From the NCBI RefSeq assembly GCF_013394775.1, contig NZ_JABXYT010000001.1, positions 1,130,501 through 1,194,500 of the forward strand: DNA of 64,000 nucleotides, given 5' to 3'. The position numbers and the translations under genes are program-made. Under the pieces are notes generated by a model. It ran no database searches. It was not told the DNA's origin and worked only from the letters and a program-made list of their open reading frames with translations. Numbering within the stretch: position 1 is the stretch's first letter; every line of letters starts with the position of its first letter. Shown in pieces: positions 36,343 through 45,515 of the stretch. This DNA is from Oribacterium sp. oral taxon 102. Its GTDB lineage: Bacteria; Bacillota; Clostridia; Lachnospirales; Lachnospiraceae.

Positions 36343-37935
36343 ATGCCAGATTTAAGACAAGAAATCGAGAAAAGACGAACGTTCGCAATCATTTCCCACC
36401 CGGATGCAGGTAAGACCACTCTGACGGAGAAGTTCCTGCTCTATGGCGGAGCCATCAATCTCGCGGGGACGGTGAAGGGCAGGAAGGCGACCAGGCATGC
36501 GGTGTCTGACTGGATGGAGATCGAGAAGGAGAGAGGCATATCAGTCACCTCCTCCGTGCTGCAGTTCAACTATGCCGGGAAATGCATCAACATTCTGGAT
36601 ACGCCGGGACATCAGGACTTCTCGGAGGACACCTACCGTACGCTGATGGCAGCGGACAGCGCCGTCATGGTGATCGATGGGGCGAAGGGCGTGGAGCCGC
36701 AGACCATCAAGCTCTTCAAGGTCTGCGTGATGCGCCGTATCCCGATCTTCACCTTCATTAACAAGTTCGACCGGGAGACGCGGGATCCCTACGAGCTGCT
36801 GGATGAGATCGAGGGCGTGCTCGGCATCCGGACCTGTCCGGTCAACTGGCCGATCGGCTGCGGGCACAACTTCAAGGGTGTCTATGACCGGAATACGGAG
36901 AGAGTCGAGCTCTTCACGGCAGCCGCGGGAGGGACGAGGGAGGTAGAAATGGCGGAGTATGACATGCATGACGACGCGCTGCCCGCTGTCCTGACGCAGG
37001 AATACTATGAGAAGCTGCGGGAGGATCTGGAGCTTCTGGACGGTGCGTCGGATGATTTCGATCAGGAACGGGTGAACCGCGGAGATCTGACACCGGTCTT
37101 CTTCGGCTCTGCGCTGACGAACTTCGGCGTGCAGACCTTTCTGGAGCATTTCCTCCGAATGACGCAGACACCGCTGCCGAGGATATCGGATCAGGGCATC
37201 GTCGATCCGGTAAAGGAGAGCTTCTCTGCCTTCGTCTTCAAGATTCAGGCAAATATGGATCCGCGGCACAGAGACCGCGTGGCATTCATGCGGATCTGCT
37301 CCGGTGCGTTCGAGGCAGGCATGGAAGTCAATCATGTGCAGGGCGGCAGGAAGGTCAAGCTTTCGCAGCCGACGCAGATGATGGCGGACGAACGGAAGAT
37401 CGTGGAGCGGGCATATGCCGGGGATATCATCGGCATCTTCGATCCCGGTGTCTTCTCCATCGGAGATACGCTGGAGCTCTCTTCGAAGAAATTCCGCTTT
37501 GAGGGCATCCCGACCTTCGCACCGGAGCACTTCGCCCGTGTCAGGCAGATCGACACCATGAAGCGTAAGCAGTTCCTGAAGGGCATCTCGCAGATCGCGC
37601 AGGAGGGCGCGATCCAGATCTTTCAGGAGTACAATACAGGTATGGAGGAAATCATCGTCGGCGTCGTCGGCGTGCTGCAGTTCGAGGTGCTGACGTACCG
37701 GCTGAAGAATGAGTACAATGTAGAAGTGCGGATGGAGACGCTGCCCTACGAGTACATCCGTTGGATCGAGAACTGGACGGAGGTGGACGCGGCGCATCTG
37801 AACGGCACCTCGGATATGAAGCTTGTGAAGGATCTGAAGGATCGGCCGCTGCTGCTCTTCGCGCACGAGTGGTCGGTCGGTATGGTGCTGGATCGGAACA
37901 AGGGACTCCGGCTGACGGAGTTTTCCCGGAACTGA
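36343..37935 (+). CDS. prfC: Peptide chain release factor 3
   Basis: 530 residues, full length. Translational GTPase that recycles RF1/RF2. G1 HPDAGKTTLTEKFLLYGGAI, G2/G3 with GISVTSSVLQF and DTPGHQDFSEDTYRTL, G4 NKFDRE, and RF3-specific domains II-III (VNHVQGGRKVKLSQPTQMMA). ATG 36343 follows GGCAGGAGGGTAA. The peptidase gene starts 12 bp after its stop, so the two are probably co-transcribed. Confidence 0.96.
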   Translation: MPDLRQEIEKRRTFAIISHPDAGKTTLTEKFLLYGGAINLAGTVKGRKATRHAVSDWMEIEKERGISVTSSVLQFNYAGKCINILDTPGHQDFSEDTYRTLMAADSAVMVIDGAKGVEPQTIKLFKVCVMRRIPIFTFINKFDRETRDPYELLDEIEGVLGIRTCPVNWPIGCGHNFKGVYDRNTERVELFTAAAGGTREVEMAEYDMHDDALPAVLTQEYYEKLREDLELLDGASDDFDQERVNRGDLTPVFFGSALTNFGVQTFLEHFLRMTQTPLPRISDQGIVDPVKESFSAFVFKIQANMDPRHRDRVAFMRICSGAFEAGMEVNHVQGGRKVKLSQPTQMMADERKIVERAYAGDIIGIFDPGVFSIGDTLELSSKKFRFEGIPTFAPEHFARVRQIDTMKRKQFLKGISQIAQEGAIQIFQEYNTGMEEIIVGVVGVLQFEVLTYRLKNEYNVEVRMETLPYEYIRWIENWTEVDAAHLNGTSDMKLVKDLKDRPLLLFAHEWSVGMVLDRNKGLRLTEFSRN

Positions 37936-37947
37936 GGAGAGGACGAA

Positions 37948-39336
37948 ATGAATGAGAAGGTAAATACGTGGATAGAAGCGCACCAGAGAGAGCTGATCGA
38001 GGATATCAGGGCACTCTGTGCCATCCCCTCTGTTCGGGGGGCGGCGAAGGAGGGGATGCCCTTCGGAGAGGGGCCGTACCGCTCGCTGCATTATGCACTC
38101 GGGCTTTGCCGGAAGTATGGCTTCGAGACGAAGAACTATGAGAACTATGTCGGCGCGGCGGACTTCGATGCCTCGCTGCCGCGAACCCTCGACATCCTCG
38201 CGCACACGGATGTCGTTCCGGCAGGCGAGGGATGGACGGTAACAGAGCCGTTTCAGGTCGTGGAGAGGGACGGGCGAATCTACGGACGAGGGGTATCGGA
38301 CGACAAGGGCCCGCTGCTCTGCGCGCTCTATGCGATGCGTGCGCTGAAGGAGTGTAGCGTCAGCCTGAAAAAGGGCGTGCGTCTGATCGTCGGTGCGGAT
38401 GAGGAGTGCGGAAGCTCTGACATTGTGAAATACTATGCAGCGGAGCCGGAGGCGGAGATGACCTTCTCCCCGGACGGAGAATTCCCGCTGATTAACATTG
38501 AGAAGGGACAGTTCCGGGGAACGCTCCGGAAGCGCTATCAGGAGCATAATGCGGTGCGGCTTCTGTCCATGCAGGCGGGCGTCGCGCTGAATGCGGTGCC
38601 GCAGAGGGCAGAGCTTCGTTTTCAAGGGCTGGAGCCTGCATCTTACCCGGATATTCTCGCTTCGGTGGAGCGGGACTGCGGGGTGGAGCTCCATGCTTCG
38701 GGCGATACGGTCACGGTAACCGGCGTATCTGCCCATGCCTCTACGCCGGAAAACGGAAGAAACGCGGGGCTTGCCGCGCTCTGCCTGCTGACGAGGCTCC
38801 CGCTGCCCGAGTCCGAGCTGCTTTCCGCCGTGCGGACGCTGCTGCGGCTCTTCCCCTATCAGGTGACGGACGGCTCCGGCATCGGGATCCGGATGGAGGA
38901 TCCGGAGAGCCATGCGCTGAGCTGCACGCTCGATCTCTTCTCCATCGCCGAGGGTGAAATGGAGTTTTCCTTTGACGCGAGAACGCCGGTCATGGCGACG
39001 AAGGAGAACTGCGAGGAGCAGGCGCGCCGTGTGATTGAGGCGGCGGGCTTTGCCTTCACGACGCCGGGTATGATCCCGCCGCATGTCGTGCCGTCGGATT
39101 CTGCATTCGTGCAGAAGCTCCTCGGCGCATATGAAGCGGTGACGGGGCTGCGGGGCGAGTGTCTCGCGATCGGCGGCGGTACCTATGTCCATGAGCTGAA
39201 AAACGGCGTCGCCTTCGGCGCGGTGCTGCCGGGCATCGATACCAAAATGCATGGTGCAGACGAGTTTTTCGATCTTGACAATATGCTGCTCGCGACGAAG
39301 GTCTATGCAGAGGCGATCCTCGCGCTCTGCGGCTAG
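37948..39336 (+). CDS. pepV: M20 family dipeptidase (PepV-like)
   Basis: 462 residues. Zn-dependent dipeptidase/deacylase of the M20 family, cytosolic. Metal and catalytic motifs: ILAHTDVVPAG (His, Asp), GRGVSDDKGP (bridging Asp), GADEECGSSD (catalytic Glu pair), SPDGEFP, and a late IGGGTYVHEL with the last His. The lid domain and FSIAEGEMEFSFDAR segment are typical of PepV. ATG 37948 follows GAGGAGAGGACGAA. A repeat (39336-39790) begins right at the stop codon. Confidence 0.88.
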   Translation: MNEKVNTWIEAHQRELIEDIRALCAIPSVRGAAKEGMPFGEGPYRSLHYALGLCRKYGFETKNYENYVGAADFDASLPRTLDILAHTDVVPAGEGWTVTEPFQVVERDGRIYGRGVSDDKGPLLCALYAMRALKECSVSLKKGVRLIVGADEECGSSDIVKYYAAEPEAEMTFSPDGEFPLINIEKGQFRGTLRKRYQEHNAVRLLSMQAGVALNAVPQRAELRFQGLEPASYPDILASVERDCGVELHASGDTVTVTGVSAHASTPENGRNAGLAALCLLTRLPLPESELLSAVRTLLRLFPYQVTDGSGIGIRMEDPESHALSCTLDLFSIAEGEMEFSFDARTPVMATKENCEEQARRVIEAAGFAFTTPGMIPPHVVPSDSAFVQKLLGAYEAVTGLRGECLAIGGGTYVHELKNGVAFGAVLPGIDTKMHGADEFFDLDNMLLATKVYAEAILALCG

Positions 39337-39790
39337 GGAAACACTGATTTATTCATGAATCTCGTGCCATGGGCGTGTGCCTCAAAAGACACTCTCGTGG
39401 GGACTCGGCTTCGCCCGTGAGGCTTCAGCCGACCTCCCTTCGGTGTAGCAATCGTAAGCGATTGCTTTGAACCGCTCAAAGCTCTTCGCCAGAGAGGCAG
39501 CGCAGTCCTTCGAACTGCGCTCAACCGCGCGGCTCCCCCGATCTCTGATCGGGGGCAATCGGGAGGCACATCTCTTCGAGATGTGGTCGAGTACGCTCCG
39601 AGTCTGCCTGAAGGCAGACTTCTACGCTCTCGGGGCTCCACGCAGCGGGACTAAATTCACACTTCGTTCCACTCGTGTTCATTAAGTACCGGCGTTCCGC
39701 ACACTTTTGCGGCATCACGCCCATTGGCACGTAACTTTTTATGATTGGCGGTATCGAAATTTTCGGCATGGGAGCTTGCCTTATACTGCG
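39336..39790 (-). repeat. Composite dispersed repeat with a regular array of five hairpins
   Basis: On the minus strand it ends with the 62-bp repeat (39336-39402). The interior has five different perfect hairpins at 39448-39465, 39500-39520, 39535-39555, 39567-39585 and 39601-39620, with 7-9 bp stems and 3-7 nt loops; the last four start 32-35 bp apart. At 39713-39775 are reverse copies of CATGCCGAAAA..GCCAATCATA and GTGCCAATGGGCGTG, shared with other repeat copies. It fills most of the 589-bp gap between pepV and metN; I see no gene in it. Confidence 0.75.
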
Positions 39791-39834
39791 TGAACAGATA
39801 TAGTGTGAATCTATAACGAATTATCAATTTTATG

Positions 39835-39873
39835 TAAGGCTGGAATCCTTGACGAAAGGCTCTTCCGGCCTTA
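39835..39873 (+). promoter_or_regulatory. Stem-loop in the metN leader
   Basis: TAAGGCTGGAA pairs with TTCCGGCCTTA (11 bp, one G-U) around a 17-nt loop, 53 bp before metN and without a T tract. It is not the conserved core of a SAM or T-box leader as far as I can see. Possibly a processing or attenuation element. Confidence 0.45.
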
Positions 39874-39925
39874 AACTATCGGCATTGGAAAAACAGGGAA
39901 AACAGGAAAAGAAACGAGAGCAGTT

Positions 39926-40930
39926 ATGGCAGACTATATCATAGAACTGAAAAATATAGGAAAAACCTTCCATACCTCCTCCGGCGATGTGACAGCGCTG
40001 GATGATATCAGCCTCGGCATCCGGCGGGGAACGATACAGGGGATCATCGGCTTATCCGGCGCAGGCAAGTCCACGCTGGTGCGCTGCATCAACTATCTGG
40101 AGATTCCGACGAGCGGACAGGTGCTCTTCGAGGGAAGAAGCCTCGGAGACATGAATGCGAAGCAGGTACGGGAGACCCGCCGGGAGATGGGAATGATCTT
40201 CCAGCAGTTTAATCTTCTGGAGCAGAGGACGCTCCTCCATAATGTCACCTTCCCGCTGGAGATCGCGGGGAAGAACAAGAAGGAGGCGCGGGAGAGGGCG
40301 CTGGAGCTCCTGAAGCTGGTCGGACTGGAGGATCGGGTGCGGAATTACCCCTCTCAGCTCTCCGGCGGGCAGAAGCAGAGGGTAGCGATCGCGAGAGCCC
40401 TCGCCACGAATCCGAAGGTGCTGCTCTGTGATGAGGCGACCTCCGCGCTGGATCCGAAGACGACGAAGCAGATTCTCGAGCTTCTGAAGCGGATCAATAA
40501 GGAGCTTGGCGTCACCGTTATCATCATTACCCATCAGATGTCGGTGGTCGAGGCAATCTGTGACGAGGTGGCGATCATTGATCGCTCTCAGATCGCAGAG
40601 GCAGGCGCGGTTTCCGAGGTCTTCCACAACCCGAGGAGCGAGATCGGCAGGAAGCTGATTCTCGGAGAGGAGAACAGCAGCGTCAGCTTCGACGGCAGCG
40701 GCAGGAAGCTCCGCATCGTCTTCGACGGCAGGAAAGCATCCGAGCCGATTCTCGCGGATATGATCCTGAGCTGCCGCACGACGGTAAATATCCTCTTTGC
40801 CAATACCCGGCAGGTCGGGGAGGAAGCGGTCGGACAGATGGTGGTGGAGCTTTCGGAGAAGGAAGACGAAGCAGGCAGAGTGCTGGACTATCTTCGGAGC
40901 CGCGGCATCCGTTTTGAGGAGGTGAGATAA
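39926..40930 (+). CDS. metN: Methionine ABC transporter ATP-binding protein
   Basis: 334 residues. Energises D/L-methionine uptake. Walker A GLSGAGKST at about 39-47, signature LSGGQKQRVAIARAL, Walker B VLLCDEATSALD, H-loop TH, then the C-terminal regulatory NIL domain (about 260-334, with KLRIVFDGRKASEPILADMILSC), which lets methionine inhibit the transporter. ATG 39926 has only a weak upstream GAGAGCAG. The stop overlaps the metI start. Confidence 0.93.
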   Translation: MADYIIELKNIGKTFHTSSGDVTALDDISLGIRRGTIQGIIGLSGAGKSTLVRCINYLEIPTSGQVLFEGRSLGDMNAKQVRETRREMGMIFQQFNLLEQRTLLHNVTFPLEIAGKNKKEARERALELLKLVGLEDRVRNYPSQLSGGQKQRVAIARALATNPKVLLCDEATSALDPKTTKQILELLKRINKELGVTVIIITHQMSVVEAICDEVAIIDRSQIAEAGAVSEVFHNPRSEIGRKLILGEENSSVSFDGSGRKLRIVFDGRKASEPILADMILSCRTTVNILFANTRQVGEEAVGQMVVELSEKEDEAGRVLDYLRSRGIRFEEVR

Positions 40931-41586
40931 TGTCACAGAGCGTCAGTATGTATCTCAGCGAGACCTGGGCAACATTGTATATGGTTCTTCTGTCCAGCGC
41001 GATTTCCTACGCGATCGGCATTCCGCTCGGCGTGATTCTCGTCATTACCGGGAAGGACAGCATCGCGCCGTGCCGCCCGGTCAACGCCGTACTCGGCTTT
41101 CTGACCAATATTTTCCGGACGATTCCGTTCCTGATCCTGCTGGTCATGGTGCTGCCGATCACGAAGCTGCTGGTGGGGACGACCCTCGGCTCGAAGGCGG
41201 TCATCCCGCCGCTCGTCATCGCCTCCGCGCCCTACATCGGCAGGATGGTGGAGTCCTCACTCCGCGAGGTGAGCGCCGGTGTGATCGAGGCGGCGAAGTC
41301 TATGGGGGCGAGTAACTGGCAGATCATTACGAAGGTGCTGCTGCCGGAGGCGAAGCCGAGTCTTCTGATCGGTGCGGCAATCTGCATTACAACCATCATC
41401 AGCTATTCGGCGATGGCAGGCTTCCTCGGCGGCGGCGGTCTCGGTGCGATCGCGCTGAATTACGGCTACTACCGTTACCAGACAGACATCATGCTGATTT
41501 CCGTGGTGATACTGATTCTTATCGTAGAGATCGTACAGGAATTCTGGACCCGGCTCGCGAACGCGACCGATAAGAGAGCGAAATAA
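40930..41586 (+). CDS. metI: Methionine ABC transporter permease
   Basis: 218 residues, five membrane helices, MetI family. The EAA loop (VIEAAKSMGASNWQIITKVLLPEA) that contacts MetN lies near residues 118-141. The start at 40930 overlaps the metN stop by one base, so the pair is translationally coupled. Confidence 0.93.
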   Translation: MSQSVSMYLSETWATLYMVLLSSAISYAIGIPLGVILVITGKDSIAPCRPVNAVLGFLTNIFRTIPFLILLVMVLPITKLLVGTTLGSKAVIPPLVIASAPYIGRMVESSLREVSAGVIEAAKSMGASNWQIITKVLLPEAKPSLLIGAAICITTIISYSAMAGFLGGGGLGAIALNYGYYRYQTDIMLISVVILILIVEIVQEFWTRLANATDKRAK

Positions 41587-41645
41587 GCGACGCTGTCGTT
41601 TATTTATAGAGGATAACCCGAGAGGGAAGAAGAGGAGGAAGCATT

Positions 41646-42548
41646 ATGAAGAAGAGAGTATCGGTGATTCTGGCAGCTGTACTTGCGGCGGCAGCTCTGG
41701 CAGGCTGCGGCGGGAAGGCGGCGGAGGTCAGCACAGCGGCATCAGAGGTCAGCACAGCTGCGGAGAGCAGTACGGCTTCTGTGTCGAAGACAGAGGAGAC
41801 GAGCGCAGCTCCGGCAGAGAGCGTAAGCATCAAGATTGGTGCGACGCCGAGCCCGCATGCAGAGATCCTTGAGGCAGCGAAGGAGGCGCTCGCTGCGGAG
41901 GGTGTCAACATTGACATCGTCGTTTACAATGACTATGTGCAGCCGAACAAGGCAGTGGACGACGGGGAGCTTCAGGCGAACTTCTTTCAGCACCAGCCGT
42001 ACCTCGACAATTTCAACGAGGAGAACGGGACGCATGTGGTATCGATCGGAAAGGTTCATTATGAGCCGTTCGGGATCTATGCCGGAAAGTCCAAGGATCT
42101 TACGAATATCGCGGACGGCGCGCAGATCGCGGTGCCGAACGATACGACCAACGAGGCGAGAGCGCTGCTGCTCCTGGAGGACAACGGCATCATCAAGCTT
42201 CGTGACGGTGCAGGGCTGACCGCGACGAAGCAGGACATCGTGGAGAACCCGCACAAGGTGGAGATTCTCGAGGTTGAGGCGGCGCAGATTCCGCGCTCCA
42301 TCGAGTCCGTAGACTTCGCGGCAATGAACGGAAACTACGCGATTGATGCCGGCTTCAAGCCGAGCGACGCGCTGGCACAGGAGAATGCGCAGTCCGAGGC
42401 GGCGCAGACCTTCGCCAATGTGATCGCGGTCGCAGAGAAGGATAAGGATGCCGAGTGGGCGAAGAAGCTTGTGAAGGTGCTCCAGTCCGACGAGATCGTG
42501 AAGTTTATCGACGATACCTATGAGGGCGGCGTCATCGCTATCCACTGA
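41646..42548 (+). CDS. metQ: Methionine-binding lipoprotein MetQ
   Basis: 300 residues. Lipoprotein signal peptide with lipobox LAGC at residues 18-21, an Ala/Ser/Thr-rich linker to about residue 58 containing the duplicated EVSTAA unit, then the NlpA/MetQ binding domain (IKIGATPSPHAEILEAAK, QHQPYLDNFNEENGTH, VPNDTTNEARALLLLEDNGI). It delivers methionine to MetNI. ATG 41646 follows GAAGAGGAGGAAGC. The ligand is assigned from the complete metNIQ set. Confidence 0.92.
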   Translation: MKKRVSVILAAVLAAAALAGCGGKAAEVSTAASEVSTAAESSTASVSKTEETSAAPAESVSIKIGATPSPHAEILEAAKEALAAEGVNIDIVVYNDYVQPNKAVDDGELQANFFQHQPYLDNFNEENGTHVVSIGKVHYEPFGIYAGKSKDLTNIADGAQIAVPNDTTNEARALLLLEDNGIIKLRDGAGLTATKQDIVENPHKVEILEVEAAQIPRSIESVDFAAMNGNYAIDAGFKPSDALAQENAQSEAAQTFANVIAVAEKDKDAEWAKKLVKVLQSDEIVKFIDDTYEGGVIAIH

Positions 42549-42560
42549 GGAGGAGAGAAG

Positions 42561-42594
42561 AAAGGAGAGGGGAACTTTACGCCCCCTCTCCTTT
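42561..42594 (+). terminator. Terminator-like hairpin after metQ
   Basis: Perfect 12-bp stem AAAGGAGAGGGG/CCCCTCTCCTTT with a 10-nt loop. The following bases CGTGTATA are not a good U tract, so termination may be partial. Confidence 0.6.
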
Positions 42595-42598
42595 CGTG

Positions 42599-42848
42599 TA
42601 TAAGTCCTCCATGGGCTGTTCTTGACGTGCCTGCCGTGAGAGGGTAAAATTATCGGATGAATACCTGGCAGCGATGCAAAAGCTTCGAAGAAGCGGAGCA
42701 TCGCGCGGGACTTATACGACCCTCCCTGCCGAAGCTTTCGGCAGGGGGGGGAAGGATAAGCCTGCGTCAGGCGAAGCCGATTCCTACGGGAGTGTATTTT
42801 GAGGCACACGCCCATGGCACGTGCGTCATGAATAAATCAGCATTTCCC
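42599..42848 (+). repeat. Dispersed repeat pair: TAAGTCC-bounded element followed by the 62-bp repeat
   Basis: ATAAGTCC at 42599 and GGACTTAT at 42708-42715 bound the first element, with a hairpin (GCGATGC/GCATCGC, 42671-42704) inside. A 10-bp stem CCCTGCCGAA/TTCGGCAGGG follows (42724-42746). The 62-bp repeat is at 42788-42848, ending 29 bp before cysS. It fills the 329-bp metQ-cysS gap; I see no gene in it. Confidence 0.7.
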
Positions 42849-42877
42849 TGGATGAATGAGATTTGAGAGGAGCCAGC

Positions 42878-44287
42878 ATGAAAATATACAATACCCTATC
42901 CAGAAGAAAGGAAGAATTCCTGCCGATCGAGCCGGGCAGAATCCGGATGTATGTCTGCGGACCGACCGTTTACAATCTGATTCATATCGGGAACGCCCGT
43001 CCGATGATCGTCTTCGATACCTTCCGCCGCTATATGGAATATTGCGGCTATGAGGTGACTTACGTCTCGAACTATACCGATGTGGACGACAAGATCATCC
43101 GCCGGGCGATGGAGGAGGGAACCGACTGCGCGACAATCACGCGGCAGTGCATCGCCGACGTGGAGAAGGATATGGCGGATCTGAATATCGAGCCGGCATC
43201 CGCACATCCGAGGGCTACGGAGGAGATCGACGGGATGATCGAGCTGATCCGGAATCTCGTGGAGCATGGACATGCATATGTGGCGAAGGACGGGACGGTC
43301 TACTATGATACGGCTTCCTTCGCGCACTATGGGGAACTCTCGCACAAGAACATGGATGAGCTCCAGTCCGGGCTTCGGGAGCTCAAGGTCAGCGGGGAGG
43401 AGGACAAGCGGCATCCGACCGACTTCGTGCTCTGGAAGCCGAAGAAGGAGGGGGAGCCGTTCTGGGCGTCTCCATGGTGCGAGGGGCGTCCGGGCTGGCA
43501 TACGGAGTGCGCGGTCATGGCACCGAAATACTGCGGCGGGCGGCTGGATATCCATGCGGGCGGCGAGGATCTCGTCTTCCCGCATCACGAGAATGAGATT
43601 GCGCAGTATGAGGCGGCGCATCACGAGCACTTCGCGAACTACTGGATGCACAATGCCTTCATTAACATCAACAATAAGAAAATGTCGAAGTCGCTCGGCA
43701 ATTTCTTCACCGTCCGGGACATCACGGCGCGCTATGATCCGATGGTGCTTCGCTTCTATATGCTTTCCGCCCATTACCGGAGCCCGCTGAATTTTTCGGA
43801 CGAGCTGATGGAGTCCGCGAAGGCGAGCCTCAGCCGGATATTGACAGCGATCGAGCGCCTGCGGGAGCTTTCGGGGAAGCTTCCGGAGAGAGCGCTGAAC
43901 AGGGAGGAGGCAGCGGCAGTGCGGCAGGCGGAGGCAGAGGCAGAGCGCTTCCGGGAGAAGATGGATGACGACTTGAATACCGCGGATGCCATCACGGCGA
44001 TCTTCGAGCTGGTGCGTCTTTCGAACAGCGCCGTCCGGGAGGACAGCGCCGAGGGGCTTCGCCATTTCCTCTTAGGGACGCTGGAGCAGCTGAATGCAGT
44101 GCTCGGCATTCGGACAGAGCGGAGGCCGGAGACGCTGGACAGCGAGATCGAGGCATTGATCGAGGAGAGACAGGAGGCGCGGAGGGGCAGAGACTTTGCA
44201 CGGGCAGACGCGATTCGGGATCAGCTGCTTGCGATGGGGATTGTCTTGAAGGATACGAGAGAGGGTGTGAAGTGGAGCAGAGCCTGA
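42878..44287 (+). CDS. cysS: Cysteinyl-tRNA synthetase
   Basis: 469 residues, class I synthetase charging tRNA-Cys. MYVCGPTVYNLIHIGNARP holds a zinc Cys and the HIGH-like HIGN; PGWHTECAVMA holds a further zinc Cys; KMSKSLGNFFTV is the KMSKS loop. ATG 42878 follows GAGAGGAGCCAGC; an in-frame ATG 15 bp upstream has no site. The end overlaps mrnC by 16 bp, the conserved cysS-mrnC-rlmB order of Bacillota. Confidence 0.97.
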   Translation: MKIYNTLSRRKEEFLPIEPGRIRMYVCGPTVYNLIHIGNARPMIVFDTFRRYMEYCGYEVTYVSNYTDVDDKIIRRAMEEGTDCATITRQCIADVEKDMADLNIEPASAHPRATEEIDGMIELIRNLVEHGHAYVAKDGTVYYDTASFAHYGELSHKNMDELQSGLRELKVSGEEDKRHPTDFVLWKPKKEGEPFWASPWCEGRPGWHTECAVMAPKYCGGRLDIHAGGEDLVFPHHENEIAQYEAAHHEHFANYWMHNAFININNKKMSKSLGNFFTVRDITARYDPMVLRFYMLSAHYRSPLNFSDELMESAKASLSRILTAIERLRELSGKLPERALNREEAAAVRQAEAEAERFREKMDDDLNTADAITAIFELVRLSNSAVREDSAEGLRHFLLGTLEQLNAVLGIRTERRPETLDSEIEALIEERQEARRGRDFARADAIRDQLLAMGIVLKDTREGVKWSRA

Positions 44288-44751
44288 ATTCGGATTTTCT
44301 GAGGCGCTACCGGGAATGCTTCGACCTGCATACACCGGAGCTGCAGCAGACCTCACCGCTGGCGCTTGCCTATCTGGGGGACTGCCTCTATGACCTCGCC
44401 GCGCGGGAATATGTGCTCTGCCATTTCCCGGGGAATGTGAATCGCATGAATACAGAGAAGAAAAAGCTGGTCTGCGCCGCCGCACAGGCAGAGATCATGG
44501 GGTATCTGATCGGACAGGGGCTGCTCAGCACAGAGGAGCTGTCCGTATACCGGCGCGGGCGGAATCATAAGTCAGAGAGTCATTCGAAGAATTCCTCGAT
44601 ACAGGATTATCGCAGAGCGACAGGCTTCGAGGCGCTGATCGGCTATCTCTATCTCCGGGAGGATTTCGGCAGGATGCTGGAGCTTGTGTCGCGGGGCATG
44701 AGACACCTGCTGGAGACAGAGAAGGAGTCCCGGGCGGGGCGGGAAACGTGA
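44272..44751 (+). CDS. mrnC: Mini-ribonuclease III
   Basis: 159 residues. RNase III catalytic domain without a dsRNA-binding domain; matures 23S rRNA in Bacillota. The signature LAYLGDCLYDLAAREYVL holds catalytic acidic residues; FEALIGYLYL near residue 119 is the second acidic site. GTG 44272 lies within cysS. The stop overlaps an in-frame upstream GTG of rlmB. Confidence 0.92.
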   Translation: MEQSLNSDFLRRYRECFDLHTPELQQTSPLALAYLGDCLYDLAAREYVLCHFPGNVNRMNTEKKKLVCAAAQAEIMGYLIGQGLLSTEELSVYRRGRNHKSESHSKNSSIQDYRRATGFEALIGYLYLREDFGRMLELVSRGMRHLLETEKESRAGRET

Positions 44752-44771
44752 GGAAAGAGGGAGAGAAGGCA

Positions 44772-45515
44772 ATGAGAGATGAAGCGTTTACACTGATCGG
44801 CAGGAACCCGGTGCTGGAGGCATTCCGTGCCGGAAAGACGATCGACCACCTGTTTGTGCAGGACGGACTTCGGGAGGGACCGATTTCGACGATCCTGCGG
44901 GAAGCGAAGAAGCATGATACGACGGTGGACTTCGTGAAGAGATCCCGGCTGGAAGAGATCGCCGGAGGAGAATCGCATCAGGGGGTGATCGCCTACCTTG
45001 CTTCCTTCCGCTATTATACGGTGGAGGAAATTCTGGACTATGCCGGAGAGCGGGGCGAGGAGCCCTTCGTGTTCATACTGGACGGGATCGAGGATCCGCA
45101 CAATCTCGGCGCGATGATTCGCACCGCCAATCTCTGCGGTGCACACGGTGTCATTATACGAGAGAGGAGAGCGGTCGGGCTGACCGGCACGGTGGCGAAG
45201 AGCAGCGCGGGAGCGCTGAACTATACCCGCGTCGCGAAGGTCACGAATATCGGCAACACGATCGATGCGCTGAAGCAGCGGGGGCTCTGGTTCGTCTGTG
45301 CGGATATGGAGGGAGAGACGATGTACCGTCTGAATCTCAGGGGGGCGATCGGACTCGTGGTCGGAAGTGAGGGGGAGGGCGTTTCCCGTCTCGTGCGGGA
45401 AAAGTGCGATATGCGCGCAGCGATCCCGATGCGGGGAGACATTGATTCCCTCAATGCCTCCGTTGCCTGCGGCGTGCTCGCCTATGAGATCCTCCGGCAG
45501 AGGCACTATGAATAA
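44772..45515 (+). CDS. rlmB: 23S rRNA (guanosine(2251)-2'-O)-methyltransferase
   Basis: 247 residues. SPOUT methyltransferase with the N-terminal substrate-binding domain (IGRNPVLEAFRAGKTIDHLFV) and knot motifs NLGAMIRTANLCGAHGVI, LVVGSEGEGVS and IPMRGDIDSLNASVACGVLAYE. ATG 44772 has GAGGGAGAGAAGG upstream; a GTG at 44748 is in frame but less well placed. The substrate is inferred from the family and the cysS-mrnC context. Confidence 0.92.
   Translation: MRDEAFTLIGRNPVLEAFRAGKTIDHLFVQDGLREGPISTILREAKKHDTTVDFVKRSRLEEIAGGESHQGVIAYLASFRYYTVEEILDYAGERGEEPFVFILDGIEDPHNLGAMIRTANLCGAHGVIIRERRAVGLTGTVAKSSAGALNYTRVAKVTNIGNTIDALKQRGLWFVCADMEGETMYRLNLRGAIGLVVGSEGEGVSRLVREKCDMRAAIPMRGDIDSLNASVACGVLAYEILRQRHYE

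Noticed and set aside
36541..39252. A 903-codon open frame on the minus strand across prfC and pepV
   Set aside because: It runs antisense to two well-conserved genes, has no ribosome site and no recognisable domain. Long antisense frames are common in G+C-rich DNA with this codon use; the same holds for minus-strand frames at 1708-3534 and 22073-24238.
39790..39925. SAM riboswitch before metNIQ
   Set aside because: The conserved core and pseudoknot elements of SAM-I type leaders are not visible; there is just one 11-bp hairpin without a terminator.
42599..42877. T-box leader before cysS
   Set aside because: No T-box sequence or antiterminator was found; the gap consists of dispersed repeats.
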